DNA of 64,000 bases from Daejeonella sp. JGW-45 (GCF_029360805.1 NZ_JARKNC010000006.1:64199-128198), one strand, 5' to 3'. Positions 52,818 through 62,894 are shown, numbered from the stretch's first letter. Notes: generated by a model not told the origin, from the sequence alone. Made by a program: numbers and translations.

Positions 52818-54650
52818 ATGAAGATAAGATATATAATATTAGTATGTGCATCATTATTTTTGATGTCGTCGTGCAAGAAAGACTTTCTAAAACGTGATAC
52901 AGGTGTTGTTACCACCGAAGACGATGTGTTTTCAAACCCTAGATTTGCTTCACAGTTTGCTGATCGTTCCTATACATTTATGGTAAGTGATTACTATGGG
53001 CTGGGCTCGGTTGGTCAACCTTTTAGAGGAACTATCTCGGAGTTTACCGACGAAGCCGTATGTGGCTTCTTAGATGAACCCTATAAAGCTATGTATAGTG
53101 GTGACTGGACCAACAGGGAGCATGGAACAGAATTTGGTTCTAATAAAACAATTTCAGGGCAAAGGCCACCCTATGTAAAATTTTATGAGGGTATCCGAAA
53201 TGTAAATGTTTTTCTCCAGCATTATCCTGATATTCCCTGGACAAATGAGCCTACATTAAATGGTGAATTAATAAGAGCTCAGCAACTGTATTATAGGGCA
53301 TATTTTTATTTCGAACTTGCCAGGCGCTGGGGCGGTGCTATTATAATGGATAAGCCTTTGGCTTTGGATCAGGATATGGATATCCCCAGGTCAACTTTTG
53401 AGGAAACAATCGCTTTTGTCGAAAAGGATATTAATGAGGCGGAAAAAATATTCTCGACAACGACTTTTGTGGATAATACCGGTACCAGTCCGTTATTAAT
53501 TTATAATCCAGCAATGGGCTGGAATCCAAATTACTCCATTAGCATTCCGGGCAGCAATGTGTCGAATAATAATGGGCGACCGGACCTCGGGGCGACCAGG
53601 GCATTACGTTCACGGGCGCTGCTATTGGCTGCTAGTCCATTATGGAACACTTCCGGTGATGTCACCAAATGGCAAAAGGCAGCTGATGCCGCTAAACTGG
53701 TTATAGATATGGGTCGTTACAGCTTAAATCCTGATTATTCAAGGATATTAACCGACCCTATTTCGCATGAGTATATTCTCGCCAATATTAAAGGCCCACG
53801 TGCCTCGAATGTTGCAGGCTTCTTTAGGGATTATCTTATTTCCCCGAGTACCAATGGATATCTGGAAAAAAGCGGTTCATTAAATCCTACGCAAAACCAT
53901 GTGGACCTTTACGAAACCAAGCAAGGCTTACGTATTAGTGATAGCGGATCGGGTTATTCACTAGCTTCTCCATATGCTAACAGGGACCCAAGACTCGAGT
54001 TTAATGTCATTCATAACGATCAGAGTTGGCAAGCTCCGTCGAAAATGGAAACCTGGTATACTACCGGGCCCACCGGAACAGTTTACGGAAAAGATGTTAC
54101 GGCAACTCCAGGCACAGGTACAACCACCAGTTATTATTGCCGGAAATTATGGCCTGAAGCTTTAAAAGGGAATGCAACGTCAACAGCTATATTGAATTTT
54201 GTATATTATAGGTACGCAGAAATCCTTCTTAATTACGCGGAAGCGTTAAACGAAGCACAGGGTCCGGTTGCAGCAGCAGCGGCTGCTGTTAATCAAATAA
54301 GACAAAGGGTAAATATGCCCACGGTCGCTCAGACATTTGCAGCCCGTGGTATTGCTGCATCGAAAGAAAATATGCGAGATCTGATTCGCAACGAACGCGC
54401 TGTAGAGATGGCATTTGAGAATATAAGGTGGTTTGATATCTTACGTTGGAAGAAAGGGACTGAAATAATAGCTCAACCAATACGTCGTATGGATGTAAGG
54501 AAGCAAGGCACGGCTTTTATTTATACTCCAACATTGATGACGACCGGTTATCAGCGCAGGTTTGAAGATTACATGCACCTGTATCCAATCCCTCTAAATG
54601 AAATAGCAAAAGGCAGTAAGCTGGTACAGAACCCGGGATGGCCTAATTAA
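52818..54650 (+). CDS. SusD/RagB family outer-membrane lipoprotein (locus C, first)
   Basis: Classic RagB/SusD lipoprotein of 610 aa with lipobox LMSSC (Cys19). Landmarks: KKDFLKRDTGVVTTEDDVFSN in part at the mature N-terminus, AQQLYYRAYFYFELARRWGG (SusD N-terminal domain), RALRSRALLLAASPLWN, YYRYAEILLNYAEALNEAQG and RDLIRNERAVEMAFENIRWFDILRWKKG in the C-terminal SusD_RagB domain. It is the lid and ligand binder for the SusC upstream. Length is typical of carbohydrate-type SusD proteins, but the ligand is not deducible. Confidence 0.93.
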   Translation: MKIRYIILVCASLFLMSSCKKDFLKRDTGVVTTEDDVFSNPRFASQFADRSYTFMVSDYYGLGSVGQPFRGTISEFTDEAVCGFLDEPYKAMYSGDWTNREHGTEFGSNKTISGQRPPYVKFYEGIRNVNVFLQHYPDIPWTNEPTLNGELIRAQQLYYRAYFYFELARRWGGAIIMDKPLALDQDMDIPRSTFEETIAFVEKDINEAEKIFSTTTFVDNTGTSPLLIYNPAMGWNPNYSISIPGSNVSNNNGRPDLGATRALRSRALLLAASPLWNTSGDVTKWQKAADAAKLVIDMGRYSLNPDYSRILTDPISHEYILANIKGPRASNVAGFFRDYLISPSTNGYLEKSGSLNPTQNHVDLYETKQGLRISDSGSGYSLASPYANRDPRLEFNVIHNDQSWQAPSKMETWYTTGPTGTVYGKDVTATPGTGTTTSYYCRKLWPEALKGNATSTAILNFVYYRYAEILLNYAEALNEAQGPVAAAAAAVNQIRQRVNMPTVAQTFAARGIAASKENMRDLIRNERAVEMAFENIRWFDILRWKKGTEIIAQPIRRMDVRKQGTAFIYTPTLMTTGYQRRFEDYMHLYPIPLNEIAKGSKLVQNPGWPN

Positions 54651-54768
54651 CTGGGCTAATACGATAATTATGACTAATTCTAACGATAAAGTCGGGGTTA
54701 TTAACCCTGTTTCAGAGATCGCCATGAAGTCTTCAGGCATGTTCAGTGAATACAAACAAATAAAGCCA

Positions 54769-57700
54769 ATGGAAAATCTATATAAAAATATAAGGTGCAT
54801 GTTTATTTGCCTTCTGATGGGAATAAGCACGTATTCCTTCGCACAGGGAAAAAATGCTGCGGTGGCTGTGGTCTATAGCGGTTTAGTAAAGGATATTAAT
54901 AATAATGGCATTGCAGGAGTAACAGTTTCTGTTCAAGAAACAACTGTGAGCGTTTTGACGGATATTTCCGGCCGGTTCTCTATATCCACAAGCAGTGATA
55001 ATGTACTGATTTTTAATAAGATGGGGTTTTCATCGAAGACCTATGAATTAGGTTTAGAAGCCAATATTGAAGTTATCCTGGAAGCAGCTAAAATTCTGGC
55101 TGGTGACGATGATTATGTTGATATACCATTTGGAATTCGTCAAAAGCGATATTTGACAGGTGCAATTTCATCAATAAAGACTTCCGAGTTGCCGCAACCA
55201 TCTACCAGTTCTTTAACGAATGTACTCTCGGGCAGACTGCCTGGGTTAAATGTGTTACAAACAAATACACAGCCTGGTAACGACCTGAGCGTTTACCGCG
55301 TCAGAGGAAGAAATTCCTTCAACTTTGTGAATGCTTTGGTTATGATTGACGGTATTGAACGTGAACTTTCAGACCTTGATTTCGAAGAGGTGGAAAGTTT
55401 TACCGTATTGAAAGATCCCGCGACATTGAGCTGGTATGGTTTGAGAGGATCCCAGGGAGTGATATTGGTAACAACAAAAAAAGGAAGTCCAAATAAATCA
55501 TCCATTAATTTTAATGCCCAGTATGGCCTTCAAACGCCAGACCACATGGTAGCGCAATTGAACTCTTTTGAATACGCTTCATTGTATAATGAAGCCTTAT
55601 TGAACGATAACCCTTCTGCAACACCAAGGTATAATCAAACTGCATTAAATGCATACCGGGACGGTTCCAATCCATTTTTATATCCTGATAATAACTATCA
55701 GGAAAGGTTTATTAAAAGCACAACTCCTTACCAACGTTATGTAACCTCAGCACAAGGCGGGGATAAAAACGTCAGGTACTTTGCTCTGATCGGATATTTG
55801 CAGCAGGATGGCTTGTTTAATGGGGGTGACGGCGCTGACTATAACAGTAATAATGGCTATAAGCGATTCAATTTTAGAGGCAATGTTGATTTTGATGTGA
55901 ATCCTCAACTTACAGTCTCCGTTAACCTGGCGGGAAGAGTTGAGAACCGGAATGATCCGGCCATAGGAACTCCGACGCTGATGAGCCTAATTAATAATAC
56001 CAGGCCGAATGCCTATCCTATCTTAAACAAAGACGGAACTTTTGGGGGAACTGTTGAGGATCAAAATAATATTCTGGGGGCTATCACCTCTAATGGCGTG
56101 ATTCAGGCAAAGCAGCGAGTAGGATACGCCAACTTTAATGCCCGGCACAAACTGGATATGCTTGTTAAGGGCTTGTCGGCAAATCTCTTGGTTTCTTATG
56201 ATACCCGAGGGGATTATTCTTCTGGCTTTACCCAGAATTACAGGATTTTTGACGCAACTGGTGCAGGCAATCCACTACCTTACCGGGCCGAAACCCGTCC
56301 TGCATACAGCAGTGCTGCTTATGCAAATGCTTTCAGAGCTAGTGAAATTTGGGGAGGTTTTGACTATGATCGAACTTTCGGTGACCATCAGGTAAATGGA
56401 AGTATTCGCGGAATGAGGTCTGAGGTGGTCGACTTTACAAGCCGGACTGATTTCTCGCAACGACTGCAGGGTATTTCCTCAAGAGTAGAGTATAACTATA
56501 AAAAGAAATATTTATTAAGCCTCGTTGGCAGTTATTCAGGTGACGACGATCTGCCTCCAAATAAAAGATATGGGTTATTTCATGCTATATCTGCCGGTTG
56601 GATAATTTCGGACGAGAGTATGTTTAGCAATAGCGATGTTCTGAGCTTTTTAAAACTTAGGGCTGCTCATGGTCAAACCGGAAATACGCAAATTGGATTT
56701 GGTCAGGGAAGCCTGAGCAGGTTTCCGTATCAGGGGAAATATACCCGTAACTTAGTTGGTAATGCTGCAGGATATCAGTTTGGGACTGGATTCGCTTTTA
56801 CAGGCTCGGCTAATGAGTTAAATATTGGAAATAATTCTATAACCTGGGAAACGTTAACAACAACCAATTTAGGGGTAGACTTTAGCTTATTTAAGAATAC
56901 GCTATCCGCCACTTTTGATGTTTTCAAAAACAGGAGAGACGGAATTCTTACGAGTGCATCTATACCGGATATAATTGGGCAAACTACCGGCGATTTGAAC
57001 GAAGGAATTGTAGATAGCAAAGGATTGGAAGGCTCTTTACTGTATAACAAAGGTTTTCGTAATCTTAAACTCTCATTAAATGCAAATTTTTTGTTAACTG
57101 ATGAGAAGATTGTCTATCAGGGAGGACAAATAGGCATCCCGGACTATCAAAGTACTATCGGGTTCGGGACCGGATCAGGGCTTTATTATGTTTCTGACGG
57201 TATCTATCAAAATGTTGCAGAGATTGCCGCTGGGCCGCAATCGACCCTGTCAAACCAGATACTGCCTGGTGATATTCGTTATAAAGATGTAAATAATGAT
57301 AATATTATCGACGCGAATGACCGGGTGAGATATACTTTCGGATCTCCCACTTACTTCGGTATCGGAGCGCTTCTTACATATAAAATGTTTGATTTGAACG
57401 CCCAGTTTCAAGGCACCTCAGGTCAGAAAATGAATATCAGGGGCATTATTGATACCGGGCCCTCCGCATTCAATCGCGAAAGTTTGAAAAGGTGGACACC
57501 GGCTACTGCTGCGACGGCTATCTATCCTAGAGTAGGATTGGCTAACCTCGGAAACAACAGAACAGATTCAGATTTCTGGGTTCGGGACTCTGATTATCTG
57601 AAATTAAAAACTATTGAACTAGGGCTAACCCTCCCGCAGACTTTGGCAGCAAAGGTTAAGATGCAAAGTCTCCGGTTTTATCTGAACGGATTTAACCTGT

Positions 57701-57813
57701 TGACATTCTCCAAATTGGATATGGATATTGATCCTGAGCTTCCCTTCTTAGGCCGCGGCGCAACCTATCCCTATGTTAAGATGTATTCGGCTGGGCTGAC
57801 TGCTAAATTTTAA
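54769..57813 (+). CDS. SusC/RagA family TonB-dependent transporter without STN (locus C, second)
   Basis: Outer-membrane transporter of 1014 aa from the ATG at 54769, which gives a proper signal peptide (IRCMFICLLMGISTYSFAQG); an ATG at 54670 would add 33 residues before it. It has a carboxypeptidase-regulatory-like domain (about 35-105), plug (NFVNALVMIDGIERE, VLKDPATLSWYGLRGSQGVILV) and barrel ending YSAGLTAKF. It lacks the STN domain, so it should transport but not signal, and the usual VVVGYG signature is replaced by a VDIPFGIRQKR segment. It pairs with the SusD at 57831. Confidence 0.92.
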   Translation: MENLYKNIRCMFICLLMGISTYSFAQGKNAAVAVVYSGLVKDINNNGIAGVTVSVQETTVSVLTDISGRFSISTSSDNVLIFNKMGFSSKTYELGLEANIEVILEAAKILAGDDDYVDIPFGIRQKRYLTGAISSIKTSELPQPSTSSLTNVLSGRLPGLNVLQTNTQPGNDLSVYRVRGRNSFNFVNALVMIDGIERELSDLDFEEVESFTVLKDPATLSWYGLRGSQGVILVTTKKGSPNKSSINFNAQYGLQTPDHMVAQLNSFEYASLYNEALLNDNPSATPRYNQTALNAYRDGSNPFLYPDNNYQERFIKSTTPYQRYVTSAQGGDKNVRYFALIGYLQQDGLFNGGDGADYNSNNGYKRFNFRGNVDFDVNPQLTVSVNLAGRVENRNDPAIGTPTLMSLINNTRPNAYPILNKDGTFGGTVEDQNNILGAITSNGVIQAKQRVGYANFNARHKLDMLVKGLSANLLVSYDTRGDYSSGFTQNYRIFDATGAGNPLPYRAETRPAYSSAAYANAFRASEIWGGFDYDRTFGDHQVNGSIRGMRSEVVDFTSRTDFSQRLQGISSRVEYNYKKKYLLSLVGSYSGDDDLPPNKRYGLFHAISAGWIISDESMFSNSDVLSFLKLRAAHGQTGNTQIGFGQGSLSRFPYQGKYTRNLVGNAAGYQFGTGFAFTGSANELNIGNNSITWETLTTTNLGVDFSLFKNTLSATFDVFKNRRDGILTSASIPDIIGQTTGDLNEGIVDSKGLEGSLLYNKGFRNLKLSLNANFLLTDEKIVYQGGQIGIPDYQSTIGFGTGSGLYYVSDGIYQNVAEIAAGPQSTLSNQILPGDIRYKDVNNDNIIDANDRVRYTFGSPTYFGIGALLTYKMFDLNAQFQGTSGQKMNIRGIIDTGPSAFNRESLKRWTPATAATAIYPRVGLANLGNNRTDSDFWVRDSDYLKLKTIELGLTLPQTLAAKVKMQSLRFYLNGFNLLTFSKLDMDIDPELPFLGRGATYPYVKMYSAGLTAKF

Positions 57814-57830
57814 ACTTTAAATCATTAGTT

Positions 57831-59534
57831 ATGAAAAAATATATAATACAGGCATATTTGATCTGTTTGCTAATAGGCTTTTCAGCTTGCAAAAAGGATT
57901 TCTTAACATATGATTATGCTGTTGATGGAACGATTTCAGAGGATCAGGTTTTTGCATCTAACGAGCATGCCAGAAACTTCTTAAACAATGCCTATCGCGG
58001 CCTCGTAGCAAACGGGAACGGTGACTTCCGGTATAATTTAATCGGAGAAATGGGATTGTCAACTGGCAGTGATGAGGCGGTAAGTGCATTGCCCGGAGCG
58101 GCAATCAATCTATTCAATAATGGTAACTGGAGTCCTACTCTTCTCTACGATGATGTGTATGTTCAACAATATCGCGCTTTGCGAAGTGTTAATGTTTTCT
58201 TAAAAAATGCACCAACAAGTGCATTGATTGACGATGCAACGCTTTCTAAGCAAACGTTAATAGGTGAGGCTTATTTTTTGCGTGCAATGTTTCATTTCGA
58301 ATTACTGAAAAGGTACGGCGGAGTGATCATTGCAACTAAGCCTTTTGACCTGACCGATAATCTCGACCTTCCTAAAAACACTTTTGATGAGGTAGCAGCA
58401 CAAATTGTTGCAGACTGTGATCTGGCTGCAGCCAATATTAGTTACGCAACTTCTTTAGATCATGGATCGGCGTTAAAAGGAAGGGCAACAAAGGCAGCAG
58501 CTTTAGCGCTCAAATCAAGAACATTGTTATATGCGGCAAGTCCACTGAATAATCCTGGCAATGATATAACTAAGTGGCAGGCCGCCGCAAACGCTGCGAA
58601 AGCAGTTATCGATCTGGCAGGTACTAAACACGGACTTCTTACTTTTGCCCAGCTTCCCAATTTGTGGAATTTTGGAACACTGGCGTATAATAAAGAAGTA
58701 ATATTTGCTTCTGAGACCTTATCAGCAACAACGATCGACCTCAATAATGCACCCCCTAGTTACACGGATGGCAGAGGAAGAACGAATCCGACACAGGAAT
58801 TTGTGGATGCGTTCGAGATGAAGGCCTCGGGGAAAAATATAAATGCACCAGGTTCTGGTTATGACGCCAGCAATCCTTATGCAGGTCGTGATGACAGGCT
58901 GGCGCTATTTGTAAACTATAATGGTCTCAATTTCCGAGGCGTTGCGATTGACACGCGTGTTGGAGCGAAAGACAATAATCCGCAGGCCGCAGTTGACAGA
59001 ACTACGCAGACGGGATATTACTTGCGCAAATTTGTTAATACTACGAACACCGCCGCTACAAGAAGGGCCTATGTTTATTTCAGGTATGCCGAGATCTTAT
59101 TGAACTATGCTGAAGCGCTGAATGAAACTCAGGCATCACCATCTATAGAAGTTTATAACGCTGTAAACAGTGTGCGGCGAAGAGATATTACTTCGACTAC
59201 TGCCGGTTTGGCCGCGTTACAAAGCACGAATATTAACGGCAACGGATATGTACCACCCACACGAGATGCTATGCGTTTAAGAATTCAAAATGAACGTCGT
59301 GTTGAACTTAGTTTTGAAGAACACAGGTTTTTTGATGTTCGTCGTTGGAAGCTAGGCGATCTGTTCTTTAATAAACCAGTTAGCGGAGTAAAAATAACGG
59401 GTACAGCAGCGCCTTTCACTTATACATACTTTACCGTTCAAAACAGGACTTTTTCGGATAAGATGTATCGCTTCCCATTTGCTCAAACACAGCTAGCAAA
59501 AGCGCCTGCTCTCACGCAAAATCCGAATTGGTAG
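57831..59534 (+). CDS. SusD/RagB family outer-membrane lipoprotein (locus C, second)
   Basis: RagB/SusD lipoprotein of 567 aa with lipobox GFSAC (Cys20). N-terminal SusD region: EDQVFASNEHARNFLNNAYRG in part, GEAYFLRAMFHFELLKRYGGV. C-terminal region: YFRYAEILLNYAEALNETQA and LRIQNERRVELSFEEHRFFDVRRWKLGD. It starts 17 bp after the SusC stop and forms the second uptake complex of locus C. Followed by a strong terminator. Confidence 0.93.
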   Translation: MKKYIIQAYLICLLIGFSACKKDFLTYDYAVDGTISEDQVFASNEHARNFLNNAYRGLVANGNGDFRYNLIGEMGLSTGSDEAVSALPGAAINLFNNGNWSPTLLYDDVYVQQYRALRSVNVFLKNAPTSALIDDATLSKQTLIGEAYFLRAMFHFELLKRYGGVIIATKPFDLTDNLDLPKNTFDEVAAQIVADCDLAAANISYATSLDHGSALKGRATKAAALALKSRTLLYAASPLNNPGNDITKWQAAANAAKAVIDLAGTKHGLLTFAQLPNLWNFGTLAYNKEVIFASETLSATTIDLNNAPPSYTDGRGRTNPTQEFVDAFEMKASGKNINAPGSGYDASNPYAGRDDRLALFVNYNGLNFRGVAIDTRVGAKDNNPQAAVDRTTQTGYYLRKFVNTTNTAATRRAYVYFRYAEILLNYAEALNETQASPSIEVYNAVNSVRRRDITSTTAGLAALQSTNINGNGYVPPTRDAMRLRIQNERRVELSFEEHRFFDVRRWKLGDLFFNKPVSGVKITGTAAPFTYTYFTVQNRTFSDKMYRFPFAQTQLAKAPALTQNPNW

Positions 59535-59555
59535 TATTGAATGATTAGAGATTTT

Positions 59556-59588
59556 TGGCTGATTCTGTAAAGGATCAGCCATTTTTTA
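59556..59588 (+). terminator. Rho-independent terminator after locus C
   Basis: TGGCTGAT (59556-59563) pairs with ATCAGCCA (59574-59581), an 8-bp stem with a 10-nt loop, followed directly by TTTTTT (59582-59587). This is the clearest intrinsic terminator in the window and closes the sigma C/SusCD unit. Confidence 0.9.
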
Positions 59589-59675
59589 TCAACAATTCCA
59601 GCCAGCTTAGAGGAGGGGGCATAGAAGTCTTTTCAGACATGATCTTGCATATCCATCATTAAATTGGTGAAGCAA

Positions 59676-60143
59676 TCACCTCAGCCTGTCAGCCGATTTA
59701 ATCAATCTGTCGTCCCTTTTCATCCCCCGTATAGCAAGGATCAGGAACAGGATAGCAAATGACGGCAGCATGAGGCCAATTCCGTAGTTCTCAGGCTGGA
59801 GCTCAGCGCTTCCTATAACACCGCGGGCCCTTTGTATTATCCAAAAGCTAAAGCCGATAACCAGGACGACCGTTAAGTAGGAGTATAGTACCTGTTTTTT
59901 GCGATCTTTATAAAGGAATATGATCACGAATGGTATGAGTCCCAATATAACAGTAGCTATAGTCAGGCCCAGGAACGGCTCGGTTTGTACCTGTTGCCCG
60001 TTGATGTTCTGATAAATGCCCGTTACCATAATATCTTTCGCAAAGCCAGTTTCATCAAGCACCCTGAGATAAGGGAATAAGAATAAACTGAAGATAGACG
60101 CAGTTGCGAAAAATAGCCAGATGCTTTGGATCCTTTGTATCAT
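59676..60143 (-). CDS. DUF4293 family membrane protein
   Basis: Small inner-membrane protein of 155 aa of unknown function, with four hydrophobic segments (about 7-24, 55-78, 86-105, 125-143). The N-terminus MIQRIQSIWLFFA is characteristic of the DUF4293 family, found almost only in Bacteroidota, where it is often near housekeeping genes. The C-terminus is short and basic (MKRDDRLIKSADRLR). It is divergent from truA. A perfect TAnnTTTG box lies 17 bp upstream of its ATG. Confidence 0.87.
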   Translation of the reverse strand: MIQRIQSIWLFFATASIFSLFLFPYLRVLDETGFAKDIMVTGIYQNINGQQVQTEPFLGLTIATVILGLIPFVIIFLYKDRKKQVLYSYLTVVLVIGFSFWIIQRARGVIGSAELQPENYGIGLMLPSFAILFLILAIRGMKRDDRLIKSADRLR

Positions 60144-60159
60144 AAATTGGAATTTTAGA

Positions 60160-60167
60160 CAAATATA
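60160..60167 (-). promoter_or_regulatory. Bacteroidota -7 promoter box for the DUF4293 gene
   Basis: On the minus strand this reads TATATTTG, an exact match to the TAnnTTTG consensus used by the primary sigma factor of Bacteroidota, and would give a leader of roughly 10-15 nt. No good -33 TTG was found at the usual spacing. Confidence 0.45.
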
Positions 60168-60358
60168 GGAATAGGATTAATAGTCTGGAATAGGAGGTTC
60201 CGGTAATGCACTGGAATGATAATCAGATAGGGATCTTCCAATGTCGCGAATGTGCTGTCATCCGGCGCATGCCGGAAGCCATGTTCCTTACTTTTATTAT
60301 TCGTTGAACTCGCGATAAAATTTAATTTCGAAACTCCGTCTCTTTGCTTCCCGGTCAT

Positions 60359-60366
60359 TACATTTG
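60359..60366 (+). promoter_or_regulatory. Bacteroidota -7 promoter box at the truA start
   Basis: TACATTTG matches TAnnTTTG exactly. Transcription would start only a few bases downstream, at or beside the TTG codon at 60371, so the first truA start upstream (TTG 60344) would not be in the transcript. No -33 TTG at ideal spacing is visible. Confidence 0.4.
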
Positions 60367-60370
60367 CATC

Positions 60371-61141
60371 TTGAACGCACCAAAGAGATATTTTATAGAA
60401 ATTGCTTACAATGGAACGTCATACCATGGCTGGCAGGTTCAATCAAATGCCCGCTCTGTTCAGGAAGTTCTTAATAAGGCCCTGTCTACCATTTGCCGGG
60501 AAGACTTAGAAACAGTGGGATGCGGCCGTACGGATACCGGCGTCCATGCCCGGCAGCTGTTTGCGCATTTTGATCTTTATGAAAAAGCTGACCTGATGGA
60601 CCCGCGTTTTCTTCTAAGCCTCAATTCCTTGCTTCCTTATGATATTTCCGCGAAACGTATCATCGAGGTGCATCCCAATGCGCATGCCCGTTTTGATGCG
60701 AGCCAGCGGTCATATGAGTACCATATTCACTTTAAAAAAGATCCCTTTAAACATAATTTATCCTGGCTGCTACGCGATATTCCCGATATTGACATGATGA
60801 ACAGGGCTGCTCTGATACTCATGGAGTACACCGATTTTAGTTGCTTTAGCAAATCGAATACCCAGACCTTTACCAATAATTGTATCATATCACGAGCCGA
60901 ATGGGTAAACACCGCTCAAGGCATAATATTTCATATTTCAGCAGATAGATTTCTAAGGAATATGGTCCGTGCAATTGTTGGTACCTTAATGAGAGTGGGA
61001 AAAGGGGAGATAGTACCTGAGGATTTACGGCACATAATTGAAAGCAGGGACAGATCTAATGCGGGTGAATCCGTACCTGCCTGCGGATTATATTTAACCG
61101 AAGTATTATACCCATACATAAGATCTGCACCTAATGGCTAA
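60371..61141 (+). CDS. truA: tRNA pseudouridine(38-40) synthase TruA
   Basis: Cytosolic enzyme forming pseudouridine at positions 38-40 of tRNA anticodon stems. From the TTG at 60371 it is 256 aa and begins MNAPKRYFIEIAYNGTSYHGWQ (quoted in part as typical TruA N-terminus). The catalytic Asp is Asp55 in GCGRTDTGVHA. Other landmarks: NAHARFDAS, YEYHI, FSKSNTQTF, FLRNMVRAIVGTLMRVGKGE, and APACGLYL-like VPACGLYL near the end. TTG 60344 would add 9 residues. The last 8 bp overlap the ABC transporter gene, so the two are translationally coupled. Confidence 0.92.
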   Translation: MNAPKRYFIEIAYNGTSYHGWQVQSNARSVQEVLNKALSTICREDLETVGCGRTDTGVHARQLFAHFDLYEKADLMDPRFLLSLNSLLPYDISAKRIIEVHPNAHARFDASQRSYEYHIHFKKDPFKHNLSWLLRDIPDIDMMNRAALILMEYTDFSCFSKSNTQTFTNNCIISRAEWVNTAQGIIFHISADRFLRNMVRAIVGTLMRVGKGEIVPEDLRHIIESRDRSNAGESVPACGLYLTEVLYPYIRSAPNG

Positions 61142-62894
61142 AGTGAGCGGCAATGCGGTTGACGTGAATCTTCTAAAAAGGATCTTCCATTATGTTAAAC
61201 CATATAAGGGTATTTTTGTATGGTCGATCATCATGACCGTAACGCTCGCCGTTCTGGCTCCGATCCGGCCCTGGTTGATTCAGTTCACGCTGGACAGATT
61301 TATTGTCGAAAACGATAGCGCAGGATTGCTCACTATGACCCTTATCATGATCGGCCTGTTGTTGGTTCAAACCGGCGTTCAATATTTCCATACTTTTTAC
61401 ACAAATATCCTGGGTCAATCGGTGATCAAAGATCTGAGGGTTCATGTATTCAATCACATCAGCAGTCTTCGCTTGAAATATTTTGACCGTACCCCTATCG
61501 GACAACTGATCACCCGCACGGTGTCCGACCTGGAAACTATTGCCGACATTTTTTCCGAGGGGCTGATCGTTATACTGGGTGATATCCTGCAGGTAGTAGC
61601 GATCATCGGAGTGATGCTTTATATCGACTGGAAACTCACGCTGGTCGTGCTTATTCCTATGCCTTTCCTGATGATGGCATCTTATGTGTTTAAGGAGGCT
61701 ATCAAGTCTGCCTTCCAGGATGTCCGTAACCAGGTTTCCAATCTCAATACTTTCTTACAAGAGCACATCACCGGTATTAAGATCATCCAATATTTCGCAA
61801 GAGAGAACCAGGAGATGCGAAAGTTTAAGCGTATTAACGCAAAACACCGGGATGCCCACATCCGTTCAAACTGGTATTACTCTATCTTTTTCCCTGTTGT
61901 CGAAATTATTTCGGCCATCTCTTTAGGTCTTTTAGTATGGTGGGGTTCTGAATTTATTCTCACCGACCGGATCACCCCAGGGGTGGTAGTTTCATTTATC
62001 ATGTTTATAAATATGCTTTTCAGACCTATACGTGAGCTCGCAGATAAATTCAATACGCTGCAGATGGGTATGGTTGGTGCCGAACGGATCTTCACTGTAT
62101 TAGATACCGATGAAAAGACTGAGGATAAAGGCAGGCAAAAGCCAGAAAATCTGCGGGGAGACATTGAATTCAACAAGGTTTGGTTTGCATATAACGATGA
62201 GCATTGGGTATTAAAAGATATATCGTTCCATGTAAAACCCGGCGAAACATTAGCCCTTGTCGGTGCTACCGGAGCCGGTAAATCTTCCACAATAAATATT
62301 CTAAACAGGTTTTATGAAATAAATAAGGGCAGTGTTAAAATAGATGGCATTGACATCCGTGAGTACGACCTGGCTTATCTGCGCACCCATATAGCGACGG
62401 TATTGCAGGACGTGTTTTTGTTCTCAGACTCGATTGCCAATAATATCAATCTGAATAACAAGGAAATTACCAGGGAAAAGTTGATGAGGGCTGCACGGGA
62501 GGTTGGTGCCGAAGATTTTATCGGGCGGCTTCCGGCAGGTTTCGATTATAACGTCATGGAAAGAGGCGCGACATTATCAGTGGGTCAGGCGCAGTTGATC
62601 TCTTTTATACGGGCCATGGTGTATAACCCGCGGATCCTTGTTCTCGACGAAGCGACTGCTTCGCTCGATACCGAAACCGAAGAACTAATTCAGAATGCAA
62701 TTACAAAATTGATGGAAGGCCGTACTTCTATCGTCATCGCACATCGTTTATCTACCATCCAGAACGCCGACCGGATTATCGTGCTCGATCACGGCGAAAT
62801 CAAGGAAATGGGCTCGCATCAACAGCTTTTAAAGCTTGATGGCTACTACAAGCGGCTTTACGATCTGCAGTTTAATTCGGAAGGAATCTTGTAA
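61134..62894 (+). CDS. MsbA-like ABC exporter (fused permease and ATPase)
   Basis: Half-transporter of 586 aa acting as a homodimer, probably exporting lipid or drug-like molecules. The N-terminal membrane domain (about 20-320) has six helices. The nucleotide-binding domain has Walker A GATGAGKSS (376-384), Q-loop VLQDVFLF, signature LSVGQ (about 481), Walker B ILVLDEATASLD (about 500) and H-loop IAHRLST. The signature is LSVGQ rather than LSGGQ, a common variant. The gene overlaps truA by 8 bp. MsbA-like by layout, but lipid A flipping is not proven by sequence. Confidence 0.92.
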   Translation: MAKVSGNAVDVNLLKRIFHYVKPYKGIFVWSIIMTVTLAVLAPIRPWLIQFTLDRFIVENDSAGLLTMTLIMIGLLLVQTGVQYFHTFYTNILGQSVIKDLRVHVFNHISSLRLKYFDRTPIGQLITRTVSDLETIADIFSEGLIVILGDILQVVAIIGVMLYIDWKLTLVVLIPMPFLMMASYVFKEAIKSAFQDVRNQVSNLNTFLQEHITGIKIIQYFARENQEMRKFKRINAKHRDAHIRSNWYYSIFFPVVEIISAISLGLLVWWGSEFILTDRITPGVVVSFIMFINMLFRPIRELADKFNTLQMGMVGAERIFTVLDTDEKTEDKGRQKPENLRGDIEFNKVWFAYNDEHWVLKDISFHVKPGETLALVGATGAGKSSTINILNRFYEINKGSVKIDGIDIREYDLAYLRTHIATVLQDVFLFSDSIANNINLNNKEITREKLMRAAREVGAEDFIGRLPAGFDYNVMERGATLSVGQAQLISFIRAMVYNPRILVLDEATASLDTETEELIQNAITKLMEGRTSIVIAHRLSTIQNADRIIVLDHGEIKEMGSHQQLLKLDGYYKRLYDLQFNSEGIL

